Assembly (NCBI GenBank): GCA_031553495.1
Contig: JAVBLN010000007.1
Coordinates: 124,001 to 188,000 of the forward strand
Source of the DNA: Pinibacter sp031553495
GTDB lineage: Bacteria; Bacteroidota; Bacteroidia; Chitinophagales; Chitinophagaceae
Reading direction: 5' to 3'
Length of the DNA stretch: 64,000 nucleotides
In this document: positions 7,939-15,983 of the stretch, piece by piece
How positions within the stretch are numbered: position 1 is the stretch's first letter
Layout: each line of letters begins with the position of its first letter
Notes under the pieces: generated by a model
Told to the model about the DNA's origin: nothing
Database searches by the model: none
What the model saw: only the letters and a program-made list of their open reading frames with translations
Translations under genes and position numbers: made by a program

Positions 7939-9135
7939 ATGTTTCAACTATTAATAAATGGCATTTTCTTACTGCTTTTTTTATACCTGGCAACAAGTGT
8001 TTTGTATCTGCTGATGCTTGCAGTTGCAGGACGATTATGTAAGAAAAAATTGTATGATCCGGTAAATGAGAAAAAGAGTATTGCAGTATTTATTCCTTCT
8101 TACCGTGAGGATGAAATTATTGTGGATACTGCTATGCAGGCCGCTAAGCATAATTATCCTTCAGATAAATTTGCGGTAATTGTAATAGCGGATCAACTTA
8201 TGAAAGAAACAATAAATACGCTTGAAAAGTTGCCCGTCAATGTGGTGGAGGTTGAATTTGATGTGAGTATGAAATCAAAATCATTACAGGCTGCATTAAA
8301 TACTTTTTCCTGTAAAAAATTTGATATTGCAATGGTGCTGGATGCCGATAATGTAATGGAAAAAGATTGCCTGGAAAAGGTGAATGCGGCTTTTCATGAT
8401 GGTTATAGAGTAGCGCAATGTCATCGTACTGCAAAAAATCAGCACACACCTGTGGCGCTGCTCGATGCGGTGAGTGAAGAAATAAATAATCATATTTTCA
8501 GGAAAGGACAGAGAGCGCTTCAATTGCCATCATCGCTTATTGGCTCCGGTATCGCGTTTGATTATGAATTGCTAAATGATATTTTTAATGACCCTGTTAT
8601 TTTAAATAATCCCGGCGAAGACCGTGAAATTGATATACAGTTGGTAATGCGGGATATTGATGTAGAATACATTGAAGACGCTTTTGTGTATGATGAAAAG
8701 GTTGCCGGAAAGGCAGTTTTTGAAAAGCAGCGTGTGCGTTGGCTCGAGGCGCAATTAACTCATGCTAAAAGTTTTTTGCAAGAAAGATTAAAACCCCAAA
8801 GGTTATCGCGGGTTTTTTTGCATAAATTTTTTCAATGTTTTTTACTGCCGCGACTATTGTATATCACAGTGTTCGCGATCGTTTTAATACTATTGGTATT
8901 TCAATATTTTACCGTCCCATTTGTATATCCGCAGGCAAGGCTTTGGCTAATGCTTATTGGCGTGTATGTTTATGCTTTGCTTATTTCCATACCTCGCAGG
9001 TTTTATACAGCGGCTGTTCTCAGGGCTGTATTGCATATTCCTTTACTTGCGATAGCCATGATAAACGCTATTTTGAAAATGAAAGCAAACAGGCGTTATT
9101 TTATCCACACCCCTAAAACATATTCAACCAAATAG
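7939..9135 (+). CDS. Membrane glycosyltransferase family 2, processive-type motifs
   Basis: The 398-residue protein has an N-terminal membrane helix (about 5-28), a GT-A domain and C-terminal helices (about 295-385). It carries the signature set of processive GT2 enzymes: DAD at 135-137, ED at 227-228 and QRVRW at 264-268. Such enzymes (cellulose, chitin, hyaluronan synthases and relatives) polymerise a sugar and extrude it through the membrane. Donor unknown. Probably the polymer-forming or late enzyme of the 3337-9135 locus; 26 bp from its upstream neighbour suggests co-transcription. Confidence 0.85.
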   Translation: MFQLLINGIFLLLFLYLATSVLYLLMLAVAGRLCKKKLYDPVNEKKSIAVFIPSYREDEIIVDTAMQAAKHNYPSDKFAVIVIADQLMKETINTLEKLPVNVVEVEFDVSMKSKSLQAALNTFSCKKFDIAMVLDADNVMEKDCLEKVNAAFHDGYRVAQCHRTAKNQHTPVALLDAVSEEINNHIFRKGQRALQLPSSLIGSGIAFDYELLNDIFNDPVILNNPGEDREIDIQLVMRDIDVEYIEDAFVYDEKVAGKAVFEKQRVRWLEAQLTHAKSFLQERLKPQRLSRVFLHKFFQCFLLPRLLYITVFAIVLILLVFQYFTVPFVYPQARLWLMLIGVYVYALLISIPRRFYTAAVLRAVLHIPLLAIAMINAILKMKANRRYFIHTPKTYSTK

Positions 9136-9210
9136 TTGTTCAACATGATAGGAAAAGAGTGAGTTGCGATAAGTATTTAGCAGGTCGTTATGTTGAATTT
9201 TTTTATTATG

Positions 9211-9280
9211 GGCCGGGCTGTATTGCTACTATTTAACTTTTGTTGCGTCGCACTCTTCAGCAGTTTGTTCGCTATTGTGC
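9211..9280 (+). repeat. R67 copy, type II
   Basis: Central heptamer GCGTCGC. The left end is GGGCCGGGC. Diverged right half. Only recognised element in the 309-bp gap 9136-9444. Confidence 0.7.
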
Positions 9281-9444
9281 ATTATGCAGCACTTTGTCTT
9301 ATTGGTCACACTAATAATTGTTATTGATCTTCCCACTGAAAGCCGGTGTATAAAAATTTCTTCTGTTCATTAATGGCGTTCCTTCCGAAAACATGAAGTC
9401 TCTATTCTCGTCAGCTTCTTTTAATTCTATTAAAAAATTAAAAC

Positions 9445-11457
9445 ATGAAGTCGTTCTTACTTGTTTCCATAATTGTTCTTCTTTCTGCAAGCGCAGTAAA
9501 TGCACAGCTTACATCACACAGGATTACAGTGCCCGGGCACGAAGAAGATCCTATAGGTTTTTATGATTTCAAACCTGCTGATTACTCTTCCGATCCTTCT
9601 AAGAAGCATCCGTTAATAATTGTACTGCACGGCCAGGGTGAACGTGGTAATGGCACTACTGAGCTGGACAGGGTGTTTTATATTGGTATCGGAAAAATGG
9701 TTAAAGAAGGTGCTACCATGCAGTTTAATTTTCCAAATGGAGTAAAAGGTTCTTTTGTTGTGTTGTTTCCACAATTAGGAAATGCCTTTAGTGATTGGGA
9801 AGATTTTTATATTGACGCGATGGTCAGTTGGGCAAACGGTAATCTCAATATAGATCCTGATCGCATATTCATAACCGGCTATAGTTTAGGCGGGGGCGGC
9901 GTGTGGGTGTATCCTGCATCTTCCGCGGCGAATGCAGCCAAAATTGCAGGCATCATTCCTATGTCCGGTTCCGGATTGTATGCCGGCGATACTTGTAATA
10001 TAGCTGCCGGAGGAACTGCTGTGTGGGCTATACATACTCACGATGATGCCGCAGTGGATTCATCAATTACAAGAACAATACTTTCCAAAATTGAAGATTG
10101 TGGCCCGCTGGCCCCCGTCAGAGGCTGGTTTCCGGAAGGCTCGCATTTTATATATCTCGAATTATTTCCTGATACGGCAAACACTGTTATTTATCCCAAC
10201 ATATATCAATGGATGCTTGGCGTGAACAGAAAAAATCTGACCCGGCCTAATGTAGCTCCTGTAGCGCTGGCGGGTGCTGCAGATACTACAGTTGTTGTAA
10301 CTGATCATTCCCGCTATGTGCAGTTGCCTTTGTCGGGCGAGCTTTCATACGATCCCAACGATGTGATCATTCACTACAATTGGAGTTTGGTTTCAACGGC
10401 TTTGGCTTCTCAAATCTTTTACCCCAGCCAGTTTCAGCCGGTAAATTTTAGCAACAATCAATGGCCGCCTCCAAATATTTACTCGAAAAATTTAACATGG
10501 CCCGTGCAAAATTTTGAATATCACGCCTTAGGAAATTATCAATTCAAACTAACGGTTACGGATATGTTCGGATTAAGCAGTGAAGTGGTAAAAACTATTC
10601 GCATTACAGATCAGGGTAATAATACCGCACCTTATGTAAACATCGGAAGCGATGTTATACTGCCCGACGATCCAACCAAAACATCTGTACCTATAAACGC
10701 CTCCGTGTTCGACTGGCAAACGGCTTCCGGCGCTTTAAGTTATACGCTCACGCAGCTATCGGGACCTAAAACCATTTCAACTATTAACTGGTTTCAAACT
10801 ACTTTAACAGGAATTGATGAGCCAGGCGATTATTCATTTAAATTGCTTGCAAGAGATGCCGATGGACTTGAAGGCACCGATACTATAAATATTACAAAAC
10901 TCGACGGGCCGTTGCCTGTAACATATCTCTATTTTACCGGTAAAAATTTTGATGGAAAAAACATTTTGACATGGGCTACTTCCAACGAAGTGAATAATAG
11001 TCATTTTGAAGTATTAAAAAGCGGTGACGGCCTATCATTTAATGTGGCGGGTACTATTCCGGCATTGAATAATGCTTCGGATGTGCGTGAATACTCGTTT
11101 TCAGATCCCGAGCCCTATACTGGAAAAAGTTATTACAGGCTGGCACAGTATGATATTAACGGTGCCTGTAAATTATCGGAAGTTATCAGCATAGATGCTG
11201 ATAACAGTGTTGCAATACAGTTGTATCCAAATCCTGTAAAAGATGTACTTAATGTGTCGGTTAGTGGAAACATAAAGGGATTGATAAAGCTTAGGGTGCT
11301 TGATGTTACGGGAAAAGTGTTGAAACAGCATGAATTCCTTCGATCCGGAAACACTTTGATAACGCCTGTCTCATTAAACAACCTGCAAAGCGGATTATAT
11401 ATTTTGGAAATTACAACCGCAAATAATTCGCGCTATACGAAGCGGTTTTTAAAATAG
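9445..11457 (+). CDS. Secreted esterase/PHB-depolymerase-like hydrolase with T9SS sorting domain (paralogue 1)
   Basis: The 670 residues start with a signal peptide (MKSFLLVSIIVLLSASAVNA). The alpha/beta-hydrolase domain (about 30-260) has the oxyanion LHGQGERGNGTTEL, nucleophile S147 in GYSLGGGG, acid region HTHDDAAVDSS and a His in GSHFIYLE. Two diverged Ig-like regions follow (from about 268 and 391), then a linker domain starting LPVTYLYFTGKNF (about 491-580) and a type-A T9SS tail starting LYPNPVKDVLNV (about 593-670). Predicted to be exported by T9SS and held at the surface or released. Substrate unknown; polysaccharide ester cleavage is the family guess. It is the most diverged of four tandem paralogues. 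Confidence 0.85.
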   Translation: MKSFLLVSIIVLLSASAVNAQLTSHRITVPGHEEDPIGFYDFKPADYSSDPSKKHPLIIVLHGQGERGNGTTELDRVFYIGIGKMVKEGATMQFNFPNGVKGSFVVLFPQLGNAFSDWEDFYIDAMVSWANGNLNIDPDRIFITGYSLGGGGVWVYPASSAANAAKIAGIIPMSGSGLYAGDTCNIAAGGTAVWAIHTHDDAAVDSSITRTILSKIEDCGPLAPVRGWFPEGSHFIYLELFPDTANTVIYPNIYQWMLGVNRKNLTRPNVAPVALAGAADTTVVVTDHSRYVQLPLSGELSYDPNDVIIHYNWSLVSTALASQIFYPSQFQPVNFSNNQWPPPNIYSKNLTWPVQNFEYHALGNYQFKLTVTDMFGLSSEVVKTIRITDQGNNTAPYVNIGSDVILPDDPTKTSVPINASVFDWQTASGALSYTLTQLSGPKTISTINWFQTTLTGIDEPGDYSFKLLARDADGLEGTDTINITKLDGPLPVTYLYFTGKNFDGKNILTWATSNEVNNSHFEVLKSGDGLSFNVAGTIPALNNASDVREYSFSDPEPYTGKSYYRLAQYDINGACKLSEVISIDADNSVAIQLYPNPVKDVLNVSVSGNIKGLIKLRVLDVTGKVLKQHEFLRSGNTLITPVSLNNLQSGLYILEITTANNSRYTKRFLK

Positions 11458-11528
11458 CAGTGTATATTTTTTGTTTTAAGAATGCTTTGACTGATTTTCA
11501 TTACCGTGTAATTGTTCATTTATTATTG

Positions 11529-11594
11529 AGCCGGCATCTGAACCCTGGTTGAGCTTTGGTTGCGACGCTCCGTTCAACGGTAGAATATCTATGG
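11529..11594 (+). repeat. R67 copy, type III
   Basis: GAGCCGGC at the left, central GCGACGC. Inverted pair with 11706-11774. The spacer holds a CCCTCC/GGAGGG palindrome near 11630. Confidence 0.8.
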
Positions 11595-11705
11595 ATCTTA
11601 TGTATTACAACGAAAGCATTTTTCTTCCCCTCCTTGGAGGGGTAGGGGTGGGTAACCGTTACACACAAAGCAGTTGGTGATGTAATCGGCTATCTCGAAT
11701 TCGAT

Positions 11706-11774
11706 AGCTCAATAGAATTACTGCCGTACAAGTGAGTGACACAACAGAAGCCCAATCAGGGATCTACCGTTGGT
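11706..11774 (-). repeat. R67 copy, type I core with type III-like left half
   Basis: Central GTGTCAC. In element orientation its left half contains CCCTGATTGGG, the small stem otherwise seen in type III copies, so halves appear exchanged between subtypes. The gap 11458-11908 holds this pair and no gene. Confidence 0.75.
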
Positions 11775-11908
11775 CCCATAAAATAAAATTTTTTAACAGT
11801 TACAAGTTTGAAATTAAATATCACATAATACTCTGTTACCCGGCTACCAATCTGATGTTTATGAAAATCATGATGCCGAAATTTTTTTAAAAAATTAAAT
11901 GGACTATT

Positions 11909-14900
11909 ATGAAAAGAATGCTATTACTCTTCAGTTTATTTTTTTCGTGTATTTCATATAGCCAGCAGGTGGCGAAATCTTTAACAGCGGCCAATGGCCA
12001 AAAAATCGGATTTTATCAATACACTCCTACAGACTATAACGCTTCTGTAAAGTATCCGTTAATTATTTTTTTGCACGGTTCCGGTGAAGTTGGCAATGGT
12101 ACTTCAGACCTTTCTAAAGTGCTGAACCAGGGCATTCCACGACTTATTAACCAGGGTGCAAATATGAAATTTACCAATCCGAACAATGGAGTGCAAAGTA
12201 CTTTTTTAGTATTGTCGCCTCAGCTGAGCACGCAGTATGGCAACTGGCAGGATTTTTATACAGATGAAATGCTTAAGTATGCAAAAGCAAATCTCAGTAT
12301 AGATGAAAACCGCATTTACCTTACAGGACTTAGCCTTGGCGGTGGCGGCACGTGGCGCTATGCCAGCAGCGATTCTAATCATTCGAAAACGCTGGCAGCG
12401 ATTTCCCCTATTGCAGGCACTGGCGAAACGCAACAATACTTTTGCTGGATAGCTTATAACAGAACTGCGGTATGGGCCTTTCATGATATGGATGACGGAA
12501 CAGTGCCGGTTGGAAATACTCAGTATGCGCAAATTCAACTTGATAATTGCGATCCCAATAAAACAGAAGTGCGTCAGTTCACTTATTATCCAAACGGTGG
12601 ACACAATGCGTGGGACAGAGCTTACGACATGGGACATGGTGTGCAAAATCCCAACTTGTATGAATGGTTTTTGATGAACCCGCGAAAAGGACCTGATGCG
12701 CAAAAACCCGTAGCGAATGCCGGTTCTGATGTAGTGCTTAACTATCCCGCCAATACCACAACACTGGATGGTAGTGCATCTTACGATCCCGGCGGAGGCA
12801 AGATCATTTCATACCATTGGGGGCCGTGGGAAAGAGCTAATAGCGGAGATATCGTATCGCCTAACAGCGCTAAAACAACAGTGAAAAATATGAGCACGGG
12901 GCTTCATGCATATATTTTGGAAGTAACAAATGATAAAGGTGTTTCAGGATTTGATGTGGTGCTGGTGGAAGTGAAAGGCGATCCCGCTGCTAACAAACCG
13001 CCTGTATCTAATGCCGGTCGCGATACTACCATAAAGCAACCAAGTGACAGCGCATATCTTGATGGTGTTGATTCTTATGATCCTGATGGAATCATCGCTT
13101 CGTACAGGTGGAAAAAATTATCAGGCCCCGCAGGTGAAACAATTATTGATACTACCAAACGAAGAACATTGGTTAGAGGCTTGAAGGCGGGAACCTATTG
13201 GTTCAGGCTTACTACCACCGATATTTATAATGCGGCTTCAACCGACTCGGTAAAGATTACAGTGGAGCCTCCGCCATCTAACAACAAACCGCCTGTGGCC
13301 AATGCCGGCAATGATTTTAGTACTTCGGATAATTTTGCGTATTTAAGTGCCGGTGCTTCATATGATCCTGATGGTTCCATTACGGCCTTTAGCTGGACAC
13401 AGGTTTCCGGGCCAAATACAGCAACGCTGCTTTCGTCAAACACCATGTTCCCAACTGCCCAGGGACTTATTGGAGGAACCTATTTGTTCCGGCTGGTGGT
13501 AACGGATAACTTTGGCGCTACTGCTGCCGACACGGTTTCTCTACAAGTGCTCGGCGCTAATAAACCGCCGGTGGCCAATGCCGGCAGCGATCAAACTATT
13601 ATACTGCCCACTAATACCGCTACACTTGATGGCAGCAAATCAAGCGATCCGGATGGCTCTATTACCAAGTACGAGTGGACGAAAGTAAGTGGGCCTTCAG
13701 GCGGCAGTATCACTTCGCCAGGCAGCGCTAAAACACAGGTAAGCGGACTGGTAAGCGGCACTTATATGTATCAGCTAAAAGTTACTGATAATAAAGGCGC
13801 AACGTCCTCAGCTCAGGTAAAAATTACTGTGAGTGCAGGTAATAATAAACCGCCTGTGGCTAACGCCGGAAATGATTTTACTACGAAGGAAAATTATGCG
13901 TATCTCAGTGCCGGCGCTTCTTATGACCCTGATGGTAAAATAGCCACTTTTGCATGGACGAGAGTTAGCGGGCCTAATAATCCCACCGTGCTTTCGGCCA
14001 ATACAATGTTCCCAACCGTGCAGGGCATTATACCGGGAACGTACGTTTATAAATTAGTGGTAACGGATAATGGTGGCGCTTCCAGTAGCGATGAAGTATC
14101 GTTTACCGTATTGGTGAATGAACCTCCGGTTATTATGCTTCCGTCTAAGTTAATAGTTACGTTACCACTCACTTCGGTTTCAATTGACGGCTCTTTCTCC
14201 TTTGATCCTGATGGCGAAATTGTATCATACAAATGGACGGTAGAAAAAGGCTCGGCACATATTGACTTCCCGAATGTAAGCAGGGTGAATGTAAGCGGAT
14301 TGCATGCAGGTACATTTGAAGTGAAGCTAACAGTAACAGACAATCGTGGAACATCTGTTAGTAAAATTGTTGAGATACTCGTAACTACAAATAAGCCTCC
14401 TGTTGCTAAAGCCGGATTTGATTTTGTATCCGCCAATGATTATGTTTACCTGAGTGGTGCCGGTTCTTATGATCCTGACGGACAAATAGTTTCTTACAAA
14501 TGGACGCAGGCTCTCGGGCCCAACACCGCGAACATAATGTTTGACAATACCATGTTCCCGATTGTGTCCAACCTCGTTCCCGGATTTTATATTTTCGTTT
14601 TAACTGTTACGGATAATGAGGGCTTTACATCGAGTGATTTTGTAAGGGTAACCGTTATACCGCGTACAACAGAAACTGTTGTAACCCCAAATACGTTGAT
14701 CACTACTACTTTACAGAAAGACGCGCCTTCATTGAAAGTCAACAGTACTCTTAGTTTATATCCTAATCCCGCTGCGGGATTCATTCAGTTGGCACTTGAT
14801 AATGTGAAAACAGGAAAGATGCGTGTAGCGGTATTTGATGTTTCCGGTAAAGTTCGGCTTTTAGGAAATTATGAAAAATCGGGTGTAGGTTTTCAAAAAC

Positions 14901-14998
14901 AATTGGATGTGTCGAAGTTGAGCCGGGGCGTTTATTATGTGCAGGTATTTATTGATGGCCAGTTGGTGGCGCCTGTAAAACAGTTTATTAAACTATAA
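11909..14998 (+). CDS. Secreted esterase with seven PKD/Ig-like modules and T9SS sorting domain (paralogue 2)
   Basis: 1029 residues with a signal peptide (MKRMLLLFSLFFSCISYS). The hydrolase domain (about 25-262) has FLHGSGEVGNGT, nucleophile S142 in GLSLGGGGTW, acid region HDMDDGTVPVG and His in GGHNAWD. Seven PKD-like modules begin near 266, 362, 459, 551, 646, 737 and 828. Modules 3, 5 and 7 carry the AYLSAG/NTMFP pattern and the rest the LDGS pattern. The T9SS tail starts LSLYPNPAAG (about 950-1029). It probably acts on an extracellular polymer, the modules serving as spacer or adhesion (inference). Followed by a good terminator. Confidence 0.88.
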   Translation: MKRMLLLFSLFFSCISYSQQVAKSLTAANGQKIGFYQYTPTDYNASVKYPLIIFLHGSGEVGNGTSDLSKVLNQGIPRLINQGANMKFTNPNNGVQSTFLVLSPQLSTQYGNWQDFYTDEMLKYAKANLSIDENRIYLTGLSLGGGGTWRYASSDSNHSKTLAAISPIAGTGETQQYFCWIAYNRTAVWAFHDMDDGTVPVGNTQYAQIQLDNCDPNKTEVRQFTYYPNGGHNAWDRAYDMGHGVQNPNLYEWFLMNPRKGPDAQKPVANAGSDVVLNYPANTTTLDGSASYDPGGGKIISYHWGPWERANSGDIVSPNSAKTTVKNMSTGLHAYILEVTNDKGVSGFDVVLVEVKGDPAANKPPVSNAGRDTTIKQPSDSAYLDGVDSYDPDGIIASYRWKKLSGPAGETIIDTTKRRTLVRGLKAGTYWFRLTTTDIYNAASTDSVKITVEPPPSNNKPPVANAGNDFSTSDNFAYLSAGASYDPDGSITAFSWTQVSGPNTATLLSSNTMFPTAQGLIGGTYLFRLVVTDNFGATAADTVSLQVLGANKPPVANAGSDQTIILPTNTATLDGSKSSDPDGSITKYEWTKVSGPSGGSITSPGSAKTQVSGLVSGTYMYQLKVTDNKGATSSAQVKITVSAGNNKPPVANAGNDFTTKENYAYLSAGASYDPDGKIATFAWTRVSGPNNPTVLSANTMFPTVQGIIPGTYVYKLVVTDNGGASSSDEVSFTVLVNEPPVIMLPSKLIVTLPLTSVSIDGSFSFDPDGEIVSYKWTVEKGSAHIDFPNVSRVNVSGLHAGTFEVKLTVTDNRGTSVSKIVEILVTTNKPPVAKAGFDFVSANDYVYLSGAGSYDPDGQIVSYKWTQALGPNTANIMFDNTMFPIVSNLVPGFYIFVLTVTDNEGFTSSDFVRVTVIPRTTETVVTPNTLITTTLQKDAPSLKVNSTLSLYPNPAAGFIQLALDNVKTGKMRVAVFDVSGKVRLLGNYEKSGVGFQKQLDVSKLSRGVYYVQVFIDGQLVAPVKQFIKL

Positions 14999-15021
14999 AA
15001 TAATTTCATAAAATCATAACG

Positions 15022-15050
15022 AAGGGGCCGGTAAGGCCCCTTTTACTTTT
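15022..15050 (+). terminator. Rho-independent terminator after paralogue 2
   Basis: Stem AAGGGGCC (15022-15029), loop GGTAA, stem GGCCCCTT (15035-15042), then TTACTTTT; 24 bp after the stop. Confidence 0.85.
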
Positions 15051-15151
15051 GGTAAGGCTTGTTGAAAAATGAATTTTACGTATGTTTATTAACGTTATAA
15101 TATGCTGTTTGTTCCCGTGCACTTTTATTTTTATGCATTTTTTTTGGGGAA

Positions 15152-15217
15152 TCAGCGGTAGTGCTACTATTAAGCATCGTTGTGTCACTCACTTGTGCGG
15201 TAGGAATACTATGGAGC
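15152..15217 (+). repeat. R67 copy, type I
   Basis: Long T-tract upstream, GTGTCAC centre, ends GGAGC. Outer-left member of a composite with the inverted copy at 15545-15611. Confidence 0.85.
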
Positions 15218-15223
15218 GGGTAA

Positions 15224-15265
15224 TGAGTCGTGAGTTATGAGTTATGAGTTTTGAGTTATGAGTGT
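15224..15265. repeat. H7 heptamer array, TGAGTTA family
   Basis: Six consecutive 7-bp units: TGAGTCG, TGAGTTA, TGAGTTA, TGAGTTT, TGAGTTA, TGAGTGT. It starts 6 bp after the R67 copy. An inverted array of ACTCAAA units lies at 15298-15318. Confidence 0.85.
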
Positions 15266-15297
15266 TTTTGTTTTGGCTTGCGATCAGTGTATAAAGC

Positions 15298-15318
15298 ACT
15301 CAAAACTCAAAACTCACG
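15298..15318. repeat. H7 heptamer array, ACTCAAA units
   Basis: ACTCAAA, ACTCAAA, ACTCACG. Inverted partner of the 15224 array; between them lies a GTGTTTT...AAAGCAC bridge also found at 36427-36463. Confidence 0.75.
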
Positions 15319-15320
15319 CT

Positions 15321-15438
15321 CTGCAAGGCTTGTAGCCTTGCAGTACTATACTGTTGCTTTTAGCAACACTATGGGAGTTTATTTGCTATTGAGATTTCTC
15401 TATAGCTGTCCTACACCTCAAAGGTGTAGGACAGCTAT
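15321..15438. repeat. Cluster of three REP-like hairpins
   Basis: Hairpin 1 has stems 15321-15330 and 15334-15343 (10 bp, CTGCAAGGCT). Hairpin 2 is GTTGCT-TTT-AGCAAC at 15353-15367. Hairpin 3 has perfect 17-bp stems 15402-15418 and 15422-15438 with a CAA loop. The first two recur in the same order at 63735-63782. Confidence 0.85.
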
Positions 15439-15544
15439 GTACACGGGTTTCATGCGCCTGTTATTCTTTCAAACAATTCAGAAGTTGTAGTGTTTGCTTG
15501 TACCAAAACACCAAGAACCAACACCAACAACTAACAGCAAAGCC

Positions 15545-15611
15545 GCTCAATAGCATTCCTACCGTACAAGTGAGTGACACAACGATGATGCCATGAAAAA
15601 CCGCAGCCGGT
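15545..15611 (-). repeat. R67 copy, type I
   Basis: Ends GCCGGTATC then an A-tract. Closes the composite 15152-15611. The 985-bp gap 14999-15983 holds terminator, composite and no convincing gene; frames near 15740-15950 are low quality. Confidence 0.85.
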
Positions 15612-15983
15612 ATCAAAAATATTTTTTGAAGTAAAAAGAAATTAGTTGTCCGGTAGAATCTTTTTTGAAATAAAAAAATTGGCATTTACTGCATTTTATT
15701 GTTTTTGGTATAAATATTGCTTTTAAAAAACTTCATGAATTGAACGTGGAATTTCTAGTTCCGTTGTTTCTTTCAATTGCCTTTGATAATGTATATCAAA
15801 GTGCGGCTTACTCTCTATCACCTGTATTTCTGCTACCCGGCGCGAAAGCTTATTCAATTATTATTTTATGTAAAAAGGGCACGAGAACCGGTTTGGTTGC
15901 TTTTGTTTTCTGTCTTAGAAAAGCGACGTAGGGATTTTTTGTGTCATTACATGTTATTAGAAAAATTTAAAAATCTGATTGCA

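Noticed and set aside
15777..15983. N-terminal extension of esterase paralogue 3 from an ATG at 15777
   Set aside because: It would bury the clear signal peptide that starts at 15984; the extension has no similarity to the paralogues.
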